From contig WRLF01000008.1 of NCBI GenBank assembly GCA_009777735.1, positions 1 to 64,000 on the forward strand: a stretch of DNA of 64,000 nt, given 5' to 3'. The notes beneath the pieces were generated by a model that made no database searches, had not been told where the DNA came from, and saw only the letters and a list, made by a program, of their open reading frames with translations. Both the position numbers and the translations under genes were made by a program. Of this stretch, positions 6,810 to 14,680 are shown one piece after another (the stretch's first letter is position 1; each line of letters starts with the position of its first letter). This DNA comes from Treponema sp. Its GTDB lineage: Bacteria; Spirochaetota; Spirochaetia; Treponematales; Breznakiellaceae.

Positions 6810-8039
6810 ATGAAAAAGACACTATTGGCAATCGGTCTGACGGCGGCAATCAGCGCAGGGTTGTTTGCACAAGACCTGCCTCGTCTCGCGGTGGTGGAAT
6901 TCAGTACTAACAGCAACGCTGAAAAGGTAAGACAAGATGCCATCACGGTGAGGGATCTGGTGGAAAGTCAGATGGTGCAGACCCGCAAGTATACGATGGT
7001 AACCCGTAATGAAATAGATCACCTGATAGCAAACCAACGGATACAGATATCAGAAATTTCCAGCACGGAAAACATCCAGCGGTTGCAGCTTGCAAACATC
7101 AGTTATATTGTAACCGGATCAGTTAATGCAATGGGCGATGATTACTCAATTACGGTACGGGTGCTTGATGTATCTACGGGGCAGTTTTCCCACAGCGACA
7201 GCGATTTTATGGGCAGCGGTGGAAGGGATTTGTTCAACGGGATAGGAACTTTGATGGCGCGGTTTGCCACCGCAATGGCAACGGACGAGCGGGGAGCCAT
7301 AGTGCAGGCGGACACACTGCGGCCGTCTCCCAGCGGCATAAGCATTGAAGTAAGCACCGATACCGGCGGCGACTTGTATTTCCAGGGCGAAAGAGTCGCC
7401 ACCCTGTGGGATAATGATAGCCACACGATTCCCATTGAGCGGCCGGGGACGTATTCTTTGTTTATTAGATTGGTAAACGGGGTTTATAAAGTGACTTCCG
7501 TTACAATTTCAGCAAGGGGAACGGTACGGGTTGATTTTTCAACTATTGCTGAACTTGCAGTAGGGAATACCGGGCCTGCCGGCGGAATAATATTCTATGA
7601 CAAAGGAAACGATGCAGATGGCTGGCGGTTTCTGGAAGCGGCGCCTGCCAGTACGGAGTTCAGCAGTATACAATGGGGAGAATCTATTAGTGATAATATT
7701 GCTGGAACTGCATTGGGCATTGGCACCGGCAGGCGTAACACGGAACTGATTGTAACACGGCTTGGGGAGTTGGGGGAAACGGGACGGGCGGCACAGTTGT
7801 GCGCCGGCCTGAATTTCGGCGGTTTTAGCGACTGGTTTTTACCGAGCAGGGACGAATTGAATTTGATGTATACAAACCTGAGACAACGAGGATTGGGCGG
7901 CTTTGGAACCGGTTCGTACTGGTCCTCGTCTCAGGTCAATACTAACTACGCGTGGCTCCAGCGTTTCGGTGACGGCAGTCAGTTCAGCAACCAATTCAAG
8001 AGAAATACACTCACAGTTCGTGCCGTGCGGGCATTTTAG
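6810..8039 (+). CDS. Secreted CsgG-like / C-type-lectin-like protein with DGR-type variable C terminus (copy 2)
   Basis: 409 residues with the same domain order as the gene at 1245: signal peptide (1-20, ends GLFAQ), CsgG-like domain, PEGA-like domain, lectin-like domain ending RAVRAF. Ribosome site aaggag lies seven bases before ATG. The DNA is a mosaic against copy 1: moderately diverged over the first third, almost identical at about 7250-7440, diverged again at 7455-7570, almost identical at 7570-7905, then hypervariable. Confidence 0.75.
   Translation: MKKTLLAIGLTAAISAGLFAQDLPRLAVVEFSTNSNAEKVRQDAITVRDLVESQMVQTRKYTMVTRNEIDHLIANQRIQISEISSTENIQRLQLANISYIVTGSVNAMGDDYSITVRVLDVSTGQFSHSDSDFMGSGGRDLFNGIGTLMARFATAMATDERGAIVQADTLRPSPSGISIEVSTDTGGDLYFQGERVATLWDNDSHTIPIERPGTYSLFIRLVNGVYKVTSVTISARGTVRVDFSTIAELAVGNTGPAGGIIFYDKGNDADGWRFLEAAPASTEFSSIQWGESISDNIAGTALGIGTGRRNTELIVTRLGELGETGRAAQLCAGLNFGGFSDWFLPSRDELNLMYTNLRQRGLGGFGTGSYWSSSQVNTNYAWLQRFGDGSQFSNQFKRNTLTVRAVRAF
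7908..8006 (+). other. Putative DGR variable region (VR) of copy 2
   Basis: Counterpart of 2370-2465, one codon longer. Nearly all differences lie in codon positions 1 and 2, with third bases (mostly C or T) conserved, as expected if both derive from AAY-rich template repeats by adenine mutagenesis. Confidence 0.7.
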
Positions 8040-8117
8040 GTTGGGGAATAGGGAACAGGGAACAGGGGCTGGGGTTGTTGCATGAGAGCTGTGCGGGTTT
8101 CCATCGGGCAGTTTCCG
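8040..8117 (+). repeat. G-rich heptamer repeat plus tail element, copy 5
   Basis: GGGG, GGG, GGG, GGGG and GGGG runs at 8043-8073 in heptamer register (gggaaca), then gttgttgcatgagagctgtg and cgggtttccatcgggcag. It matches copy 1 closely, so the duplication of the lectin-like gene extends past its stop codon. Confidence 0.65.
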
Positions 8118-8121
8118 GGGT

Positions 8122-8505
8122 TTACATTACAACCCGGGCAGTATAACCAGGATATTGGAAATCACGTAAATGGGCATCAATGGAGAGGACAGTGGCATTA
8201 AGGTTAATTGCTGAAGCCGCAATAAGAGCGTCAGGGAGGCGCAATTTTTTGGATCGGCGGATTTGGATTGCTATTTCGCAAGAGGATTGGTCTATTTCTG
8301 CCCAATTAAATGAATCCAGCAATGCGCGGGCTTCGATTTCTTCTTGTTCGCTCATGTCAGCTTTGGCAAGAACTTCGATCTTTATTACCGGATTGATATA
8401 TAGTTCACAATCCGGAAAGGCATCAAAAAAATCAAGTAAGTCCAAATTGCCATTGAGAATGTTAATAATGATATTAGTGTCTAGCAGGAAACGTGACTTG
8501 TTCAT
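8122..8505 (-). CDS. PIN-domain toxin, VapC type (module 4)
   Basis: 127 residues. 'RFLLDTNIIINILNGN' (D9), E44 in 'PVIKIEVLAKA', D92 in 'LRLPDALIAASAI' and D110 in 'VLSIDAHLRDF' give the PIN metal site. It starts 1 bp after the antitoxin stop codon. Its end abuts the tail element. Confidence 0.87.
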   Translation of the reverse strand: MNKSRFLLDTNIIINILNGNLDLLDFFDAFPDCELYINPVIKIEVLAKADMSEQEEIEARALLDSFNWAEIDQSSCEIAIQIRRSKKLRLPDALIAASAINLNATVLSIDAHLRDFQYPGYTARVVM

Positions 8506-8506
8506 A

Positions 8507-8821
8507 TTAATTTTGGTGTGTCTTTACCGGATCGGGGTTCCATGGATCACGGTGTTCCCATTCATCCCGCATAGTATTGACATCTTCAATGTGGTTTCCC
8601 CAGGGGTTGTCTTTCCATGCGCCATAAGCTCTCCGAAGGGCATGGCGGAGATTTTTATTATTGCCTTGACTATTAGCTTCCGGAAGAATAGTATCGTTTA
8701 TTTGCGTGTCTTCCAATGGAAATTGAATGATTACCCGGGTTTTCCCTTCCGGAACTGCCTTCGGTACATCAAGGGTAATCCGGCGGCTGGCTGGAATTTC
8801 AACAATCTGTTCAATGGTCAT
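8507..8821 (-). CDS. Antitoxin of the MTIEQIVEIP family (module 4)
   Basis: 104 residues. 'MTIEQIVEIPASRRITLDVP' head shared with modules 1 and 2; a longer, different tail ('WEHRDPWNPDPVKTHQN'). The start follows TTGTTT, 17 nt, TATAGT and 6 nt, so it is probably leaderless. Confidence 0.75.
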   Translation of the reverse strand: MTIEQIVEIPASRRITLDVPKAVPEGKTRVIIQFPLEDTQINDTILPEANSQGNNKNLRHALRRAYGAWKDNPWGNHIEDVNTMRDEWEHRDPWNPDPVKTHQN

Positions 8822-8856
8822 ATCCATACTATACCGTATAAAAACATCGTAAACAA
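8807..8856. promoter_or_regulatory. Interlocked face-to-face promoters, copy 3
   Basis: Plus: CTGTTC 8807-8812, 17 nt, TATACC 8830-8835. Minus: TTGTTT at 8856-8851, 17 nt, TATAGT at 8833-8828. Same geometry as copies 1 and 2. Confidence 0.7.
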
Positions 8857-8868
8857 GGAGAATCAAAC

Positions 8869-10215
8869 ATGAAAAAAGTGTTTTTGTTATTCGCCATCTA
8901 TCTTGGGCTATGCACGTCACTGACAGCGCAAATCCCCTCTGACTGGGATACGAACCCGCCGCGGAATAACGCGCAGTTTATGTTTGCCGTTGGTATTTCG
9001 CAGCCGTCGGCAACGGAACAGGAAGCGCTGCGGGGAGCATGGCAGGATGCCGTGCAGCAGTTCGCCGCTTCTGTCGCGGTGCATTTTCAGGGGCAAACGG
9101 ACATTACCGTCCAATCGGAATCGTTTGCCAGCGGTATTGAAGACGCCCATACCGTTTACATGGAAACGGCTTCGTTCTCCACCAATGTCCCCATTAGCGG
9201 TGTTGTCGAACAGGCGCGGAGAATTGAGACTTCGGGCGGACGGTATGTCGCCCGTATTCTTGCGGCTATGCCGGTAGCGGATTACAACAGGGCGCGGATG
9301 TATGTGGCAAACGAAGAAGCGGCATACCTTGCGTACCGGTTTTTTGGCCAGCGGGGGTTGTTTACCCTTGCGGCAAGGCCGGCGGGGTTTGGAGACTTCA
9401 ATTCATGGCTGCGGAATACGTGCGTCATTATTTCTGTTGATGACCAGAACCCCACCCCCCTGCTTGAACAGCTAGACCAATTTACCCGAAGGCTGTACCG
9501 AAATGCTGTTGTGTTTGCGCAGATAATTGACGGGCGTGGCGCACGCATAATCTACAATTCGGGCAGGTACTATGACGGCCTGTTGCGGGCTTTGCAGAAC
9601 ACGGCGTTGTTTACCATACAGCGGGAAGGTACGCATCTGACGCTGCGGCCTGTCAGGGCAAATATCCTGAATGAACTGAGGACGGCGGTAACGACGATGA
9701 AAGATTCGGGGCGATTTGTCATCACAGGGCTGGAAACAATACAGACTCAAGGGGGCGATACAACGAACACCGGCGCAATCGTCATCGGCCAGTTCAGAAC
9801 CATTGCCTCGCGCCAGTTCAATATGCAGGCGGCGAACTATACGATTCCCGCGCAGCTTCTGTCCGGCTTTGTTGATGAAGATGCAATTATTCGGCACATC
9901 GAGAACAACCTCGCCGCTTTTCCGGCACGGTATTTGATAATCAGCCGGTCAGAGACCCGTCTGAACCGGGGGATACCGGAATATAATGTACCGCCGATTA
10001 TAACAGCTTCAACCCATTTTACGCTGTACGATGTGGTTACCGGGGAAGCTTTGCAGAGCGAGACGGCGCAGACGGCAGCCGGCGGTTTTTCGCCTTCCAG
10101 CCTTGAAGACAGGGTTGTTATCGAAGAAAGCCGGAGGGCGCTGCAATTTCTGTTCAATGCCAGAACACGCCCCGGCCTTGAAGATATCATACGGGGAGTT
10201 TTTGAGCAGTTGTAA
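8869..10215 (+). CDS. Secreted LPP20-like protein
   Basis: 448 residues. Signal peptide 1-20 (ends SLTAQ). Residues 25-140 ('MFAVGISQPSATEQEALRGAWQDAVQQFA') resemble the LPP20/FlgP-like domain, also found in the product at 167. The middle and C-terminal parts (about 165-430) hold alternating strands and helices like a CsgG/LpoB module ('FVITGLETIQ', 'HFTLYDVVTGEALQSETA') but are not recognisable with confidence. The ribosome site aaggag is shared with the gene at 5374. It ends the island on the right. The function is unknown. Confidence 0.6.
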   Translation: MKKVFLLFAIYLGLCTSLTAQIPSDWDTNPPRNNAQFMFAVGISQPSATEQEALRGAWQDAVQQFAASVAVHFQGQTDITVQSESFASGIEDAHTVYMETASFSTNVPISGVVEQARRIETSGGRYVARILAAMPVADYNRARMYVANEEAAYLAYRFFGQRGLFTLAARPAGFGDFNSWLRNTCVIISVDDQNPTPLLEQLDQFTRRLYRNAVVFAQIIDGRGARIIYNSGRYYDGLLRALQNTALFTIQREGTHLTLRPVRANILNELRTAVTTMKDSGRFVITGLETIQTQGGDTTNTGAIVIGQFRTIASRQFNMQAANYTIPAQLLSGFVDEDAIIRHIENNLAAFPARYLIISRSETRLNRGIPEYNVPPIITASTHFTLYDVVTGEALQSETAQTAAGGFSPSSLEDRVVIEESRRALQFLFNARTRPGLEDIIRGVFEQL

Positions 10216-10231
10216 TCAGTGTTTGTAATTA

Positions 10232-10792
10232 TTACTTTTTCGATGCAACTGCCGCCGCAGCGGCGGAGACCTGCTGTCTTATATTGGTAAGTTCTGACAG
10301 AGCTGTCCGGCTTAGGTTCAAGGCATCCTGATAACGATCTTCGGAAAGCGCTGTCCTTGCCTCGTCAATGGTTTGTTCGACGGAATCTAAATCCAGACCA
10401 AGCTGAGCTGAACGCATATTGTCTAAAGTTTGTTTCGTTTCATCAATTTGAGATCTTAATTCAGAAACAAGATCAGAGGCTTCGTTGCGGGCGCGGAATG
10501 CTCCGGCACTGCCTTCGGAAATGGCACGTTCGGCAGCGGCGATAGCTTCGGCAGCGTAGGCTTTTGCCGAATCATAGCGTTTTGATGCCGCTTCGGAATT
10601 CATTTGGGCAAGCGCTTCCCTGGCACGGGCAATTGAATTCCAGGCATATGTGACGGCGTCAGCATTGTTTTCGGCACGAGTTACCGCATCTGTTGCCCTT
10701 TCCATTTCTTCGATAGGCGGCTTGGCGCATGCTGCTGCCAATAATCCGAATAATAAAGCCGTACAGGCAAGAATAATTAGTTTCCGTTTCAT
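10232..10792 (-). CDS. Coiled-coil lipoprotein (DUF4398-like)
   Basis: 186 residues. Lipobox LLAAAC at about 17-22 gives a lipidated cysteine at 22. The rest is alanine- and glutamate-rich helix with heptads ('ERATDAVTRAENNADAV', 'SAKAYAAEAIAAAERAI'), matching the DUF4398 type common in spirochaetes. gaggag sits just upstream of the ATG. It is probably periplasmic and anchored to a membrane. Confidence 0.75.
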   Translation of the reverse strand: MKRKLIILACTALLFGLLAAACAKPPIEEMERATDAVTRAENNADAVTYAWNSIARAREALAQMNSEAASKRYDSAKAYAAEAIAAAERAISEGSAGAFRARNEASDLVSELRSQIDETKQTLDNMRSAQLGLDLDSVEQTIDEARTALSEDRYQDALNLSRTALSELTNIRQQVSAAAAAVASKK

Positions 10793-10848
10793 TATGATGA
10801 CTCCTCGGCATTAACTATACAGGAAATCCGCCGAGAATAATAGAGTAC

Positions 10849-12975
10849 ATGCCTATGTTTAATCAAAAAAAACGCCCTTTTTTTCATCTTATCAGCGCTG
10901 TTTTAACAGGAATTACCATTATTTTACTATTGCATTATGCTCTGGCAGGACCGGTATTAGGGAAAAGATATGATATTCTCATGAACTACCGCCGTGAAAT
11001 ACCAGCTTCATGGGAATTTCTTCTGATAGAAACCGGTGAAAATGCCGAACCGGATGATATTTTTTCTGTATTGATGACATTGAACGAAATGGGCGCGTCT
11101 GACTTTCTCATTGAAGTACCTGTTTTAGGGACAGGTATGAGCAGTGAAGGAAGGGAAACTGGTTTAATTCATCACATTAACGATGAATTTGTCCTGTTGA
11201 ACAGCAATATCCGCAATCTTTTTGATGCGATCCGCCTTGGGTTGGTGCCACCTGCGGAAACCGATAATTATGTCGATAGTTTGATTGAGCTTGCCGAACA
11301 TGGCAGATACCGAATCAACACGGCTATTATACAACAGAATGAAACAGGTTTTCGGCGGATGGCTCAAGCGGCAGCGGTTTGGGGTAAACCTCTTTCGGCT
11401 GTAGATATTCAGGCACAATTTGCACCTGACCATGACGGAATCCTCAGGCGCGCAAACACAGAACATTTAATGTACCATGTCCTTAAACCCCGCTGGACGG
11501 AATCGTTCATTGAGCAAACCGGAGCAGGGCAGGCTTTAGTAAACCGTTTCGAAAGCCAAGGAGAATCAATCGAATATCGTTTTCCGCTGGACAGGGACGG
11601 GAACCTGCTTTTTGAAAAAACACATGATTTCCGGAGACTTTCTTTGGAACTGTTCCTTGAATACGATCGTGCCGATCGTGCCTTGGCAGCACTGCTGAAA
11701 GATGCCGGAGATCTGGGTGTGTACGCAGGAACCGCACCGGAACGGATCCCGTTTATTTTATTCGATTATTCCGATGTCCTTAGGGAAGAATTGCTGCAGG
11801 CTCCCGGCGAAGAGAACCGTGCCAAATGGGTGAACGCCCGGCTGGCCTATCTTGCCAGTCTTAATGAATTTTTCAGCAGCTCTTCCGAATTGATCCCTGC
11901 CGGATTACGGGAAAAACATCATGAGTTTAATGACATACATTCTATTCTTACACGTGAGGTTAACGGATCTTTTTGTGTGATGGCTCCGGCAGCCAGACCG
12001 TCTTCTTCCGCGCTGCTTGCAAATACCCTTCTCTACGGCCGCTGCATTACCCCGGCACAAACCATTTTTAGCATAGTATTGTCCATAACCGCGAGCCTTT
12101 TCGTGCTTGTCTGTATTCATGCTCTCGCTCCCTGGGCACTTTTTTTTATTGGTTTTGCGGCAAGTTTACTGTGCGGAGCGGCTTTTGGGACAAGTTTTAT
12201 CATTGCCGGATACTGGATTGATCCGCTTATTCCCGCAGCGGCCTGCCTGGGAGGGACGATCATTTTATCAGGTTTTGGGTTCCATGCCGCTTATGGCAGG
12301 AATCTGTTGTTTAAATTTGCCTTTGCCGCTTCTGTACAGAAAAAAATGCTTAAAAAAATCCAAAAAAAGAGCAGTGATCTTCTTTCGGAAACGATGTGTG
12401 CGGAAGCTGTTTTTATCGTTGTCAAAAATTACCGGATGGCATTTGTGGAAGACAGGGAAAAACCACAAAAAGCCGCTCAGGAAACTGCTGATTTCCGGAA
12501 AACAATTTCACGTTATTTCATGCAGACTGGAGCGCAAATGCTGAGTTTTGAGGGGGACACGGCTCTTGCATGTTTCGGTTCACCGCTGGAACGGCTGATG
12601 CAGGCAAAAAATCAGGATATTCCCGTACAACAATCCATAGAACGCGCAGTACAATGTGTTACGAACCTGCTTGAAAGCCCGCTTGGCTTCAGCCACAATT
12701 CCCCCCTGTTGGGCTGTCGTATCGGAATAGCTGCGGGAGAATGCGCTTTTTTCTGGTCCGAAGAAACCGGTTATACCGCAAATGGCCGGGCAATTGTCCG
12801 CGCCAGAATATTTGCATCTCTTGCCAATCGTTTTCGCGTAAAGGCAATCATCGGTGAATCTGCAGCTTATACCACCCAGCTTATGGCACATAAACTCTCG
12901 GCACTTTCCGGTGAAAGTTTTTTTGAGCTTAGGTATACCGGCCCTCTTTCCCTTCCCGGCAGTTCTATGTTATGA
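10849..12975 (+). CDS. CHASE2-like membrane protein with degenerate class III cyclase domain
   Basis: 708 residues. TM helix about 14-34; extracytoplasmic region 35-400 resembling CHASE2; three TM helices about 405-475; cytoplasmic class III nucleotide cyclase-like domain about 510-700. In that domain 'LSFEGDTALACFGSP' keeps one metal-binding Asp. The first metal Asp site reads 'AVFIVVKNYRMAF' and the 'VN.AAR' motif reads 'GRAIVRARIF'. It is therefore probably a non-catalytic sensor or pseudo-cyclase (inference). Confidence 0.7.
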   Translation: MPMFNQKKRPFFHLISAVLTGITIILLLHYALAGPVLGKRYDILMNYRREIPASWEFLLIETGENAEPDDIFSVLMTLNEMGASDFLIEVPVLGTGMSSEGRETGLIHHINDEFVLLNSNIRNLFDAIRLGLVPPAETDNYVDSLIELAEHGRYRINTAIIQQNETGFRRMAQAAAVWGKPLSAVDIQAQFAPDHDGILRRANTEHLMYHVLKPRWTESFIEQTGAGQALVNRFESQGESIEYRFPLDRDGNLLFEKTHDFRRLSLELFLEYDRADRALAALLKDAGDLGVYAGTAPERIPFILFDYSDVLREELLQAPGEENRAKWVNARLAYLASLNEFFSSSSELIPAGLREKHHEFNDIHSILTREVNGSFCVMAPAARPSSSALLANTLLYGRCITPAQTIFSIVLSITASLFVLVCIHALAPWALFFIGFAASLLCGAAFGTSFIIAGYWIDPLIPAAACLGGTIILSGFGFHAAYGRNLLFKFAFAASVQKKMLKKIQKKSSDLLSETMCAEAVFIVVKNYRMAFVEDREKPQKAAQETADFRKTISRYFMQTGAQMLSFEGDTALACFGSPLERLMQAKNQDIPVQQSIERAVQCVTNLLESPLGFSHNSPLLGCRIGIAAGECAFFWSEETGYTANGRAIVRARIFASLANRFRVKAIIGESAAYTTQLMAHKLSALSGESFFELRYTGPLSLPGSSML

Positions 12976-13008
12976 TGATACACAGTACGAATAAAGGTTA
13001 TGGAGCAT

Positions 13009-13036
13009 TTGTTTTTTTCCGATAATTAGATATAGT
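13009..13036 (+). promoter_or_regulatory. Promoter of the acidic protein / Maf operon
   Basis: TTGTTT at 13009-13014, 16-nt spacer, TATAGT at 13031-13036, 27 bp before a start codon preceded by gggag. Confidence 0.5.
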
Positions 13037-13062
13037 ATGCGTTAATTGAATGGGAGTGGTTC

Positions 13063-14661
13063 ATGGCATTTGATAAAAAATCTTCAATGTACTCCAACAG
13101 CGGCAAGACCGGATCACCGGAAGATCTTGATGCTTATGGTGTCTGGGTAAAAAGCGAGCCGCAGGATATTTCAGCGAATTTTGCAGAAGCTATGGGTTTT
13201 GGCGGCGGTGCAGTACCTTTTGAAGCCAATATCGATTTTAATAAATTTGAAACAGGATTCGATACCGGTTTTGGCACTATGGATGCGGAATTTGATGTTG
13301 CCGGTTTTGATATAGGATTTGACGAATTTGGCGTTTCCGGTTTTCCCGGGGAAATTCCGGGTATGGAAATGGAAGGCTTTACAGTAACCGCATTTGATGA
13401 TCAAACGTCAGAAGATGTTCAGGATGCGCTTGATGAAAAATCCAGCAAACTCCTGCTTAAAATAACCGAAGAACTTTCATCAATCAGAACGGAACTTTCA
13501 ACGCTCAAACAGGAATTTTCCGAAAAACGCACAGAAAATGTTTCCGGCGGAAAGACTGAGACAGGAAAAGGCAGTGGTTTTTTTACCGAAGAAGATGATG
13601 AAAAAATTACCCTTACCGGTGATGAGATGGACAATTTTTTCTCAACTGCCGGTTTGCCCGGCGGGGAAGTTCTTGAATTCGATTCCCTTAGGGAAGAAGA
13701 CAGGGCGGCTTTGAAAAGACTCTCGGAAGAAAATGAAGCGGCAATGATTAGTGAAAGCGCAGAGAACGATTTGCAGGATCAGGATGATGAAATAATAATT
13801 GATTTTGATAATTTAGGCATAGATTTTTCTGACGATCTGACCCTGACGCAGGCCCCCGAAAAAGCGTCCGGGGGTGACCCTCTTGACAATCTTGATGAAC
13901 TGCAGGATTTTCGTCTTGAGGGAGTTGATCCTGTGTCGCCTGCGCCTGATGATATAAGTTATCTTGAAGACGAGCCTTTTCTTTTTTCTGAATCACCAAT
14001 CGATTATGATGATATTTCTTTTGATGACAGTAGTTCGTCCGATCCGGATAATCCTCTTGAAATTAACCTTGATGATTTTTCGAGCCTGAGTTCTCTTGAG
14101 CTTGATGACAGTTTTGGCGGAGATAATTATTTTGCTCCCATCGATCTTACCGGCGCAATAGACAAATCTCAACCCTTAGCCGATTCCCCCGAGGATCTGG
14201 GGTTTCTCATGGATATCCCCGCCGGGATTGATGATTTAACACAGGAATATCCTGTTATCGATGATATTTCGCTGGATCTTAATGCATTTGAGACAGGCAC
14301 CGATCCGGAAATTAGTGATAACGGCCTAGCCGAGGTAATTCCCGAAGGCTTTGAAATTAGCGCAGAGGAAGAATCAAATCCGTTCGATGATGACCTGGAT
14401 GCATTTGCCGAAGAAGACATTTCCCTTCCCGATGATAAAATTGATGTTTCGGGGCAGCCTGAGACTGCAGCTGCTAAAAGCGGGGAAAACCCTGCCGGCG
14501 GCGAACAGATCTCATCCGGTATGAAAAATGAATTGAAGGACGTACTTTCCTATATGGATCATCTTCTTGAATTTCTGCCGGATGATAAAATCAAGGAATT
14601 TGCCCGTTCTGAACATTTTGAAACGTATAGAAAATTGTTTAAGGAACTGGGACTGGTTTAG
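13063..14661 (+). CDS. Large acidic low-complexity protein
   Basis: 532 residues, no signal peptide or TM helix. Very rich in D, E, S, F and I, with many short 'DDISFDD'-like stretches. A possible coiled coil at about 125-160 ('LLLKITEELSSIRTELSTLK'). The only region that looks folded is the last 50 residues ('MKNELKDVLSYMDHLLEFLP ... LFKELGLV'). It is 19 bp upstream of two Maf genes in the same direction, so a link to flagellar or surface glycosylation is possible. I do not recognise a family. Confidence 0.6.
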   Translation: MAFDKKSSMYSNSGKTGSPEDLDAYGVWVKSEPQDISANFAEAMGFGGGAVPFEANIDFNKFETGFDTGFGTMDAEFDVAGFDIGFDEFGVSGFPGEIPGMEMEGFTVTAFDDQTSEDVQDALDEKSSKLLLKITEELSSIRTELSTLKQEFSEKRTENVSGGKTETGKGSGFFTEEDDEKITLTGDEMDNFFSTAGLPGGEVLEFDSLREEDRAALKRLSEENEAAMISESAENDLQDQDDEIIIDFDNLGIDFSDDLTLTQAPEKASGGDPLDNLDELQDFRLEGVDPVSPAPDDISYLEDEPFLFSESPIDYDDISFDDSSSSDPDNPLEINLDDFSSLSSLELDDSFGGDNYFAPIDLTGAIDKSQPLADSPEDLGFLMDIPAGIDDLTQEYPVIDDISLDLNAFETGTDPEISDNGLAEVIPEGFEISAEEESNPFDDDLDAFAEEDISLPDDKIDVSGQPETAAAKSGENPAGGEQISSGMKNELKDVLSYMDHLLEFLPDDKIKEFARSEHFETYRKLFKELGLV

Positions 14662-14680
14662 CATATATTTGAGCTGCCCG

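Noticed and set aside
2535-8117. Integron attC sites for the repeated tail element
   Set aside because: The core motifs RYYYAAC and GTTRRRY in inverted arrangement are not present, and the gene orientations alternate.
1-10800. DGR reverse transcriptase or template repeat inside the window
   Set aside because: No reading frame has RT motifs, and I found no non-coding copy of the tactggtcctcgtctcag block; the DGR machinery must be elsewhere if it exists.
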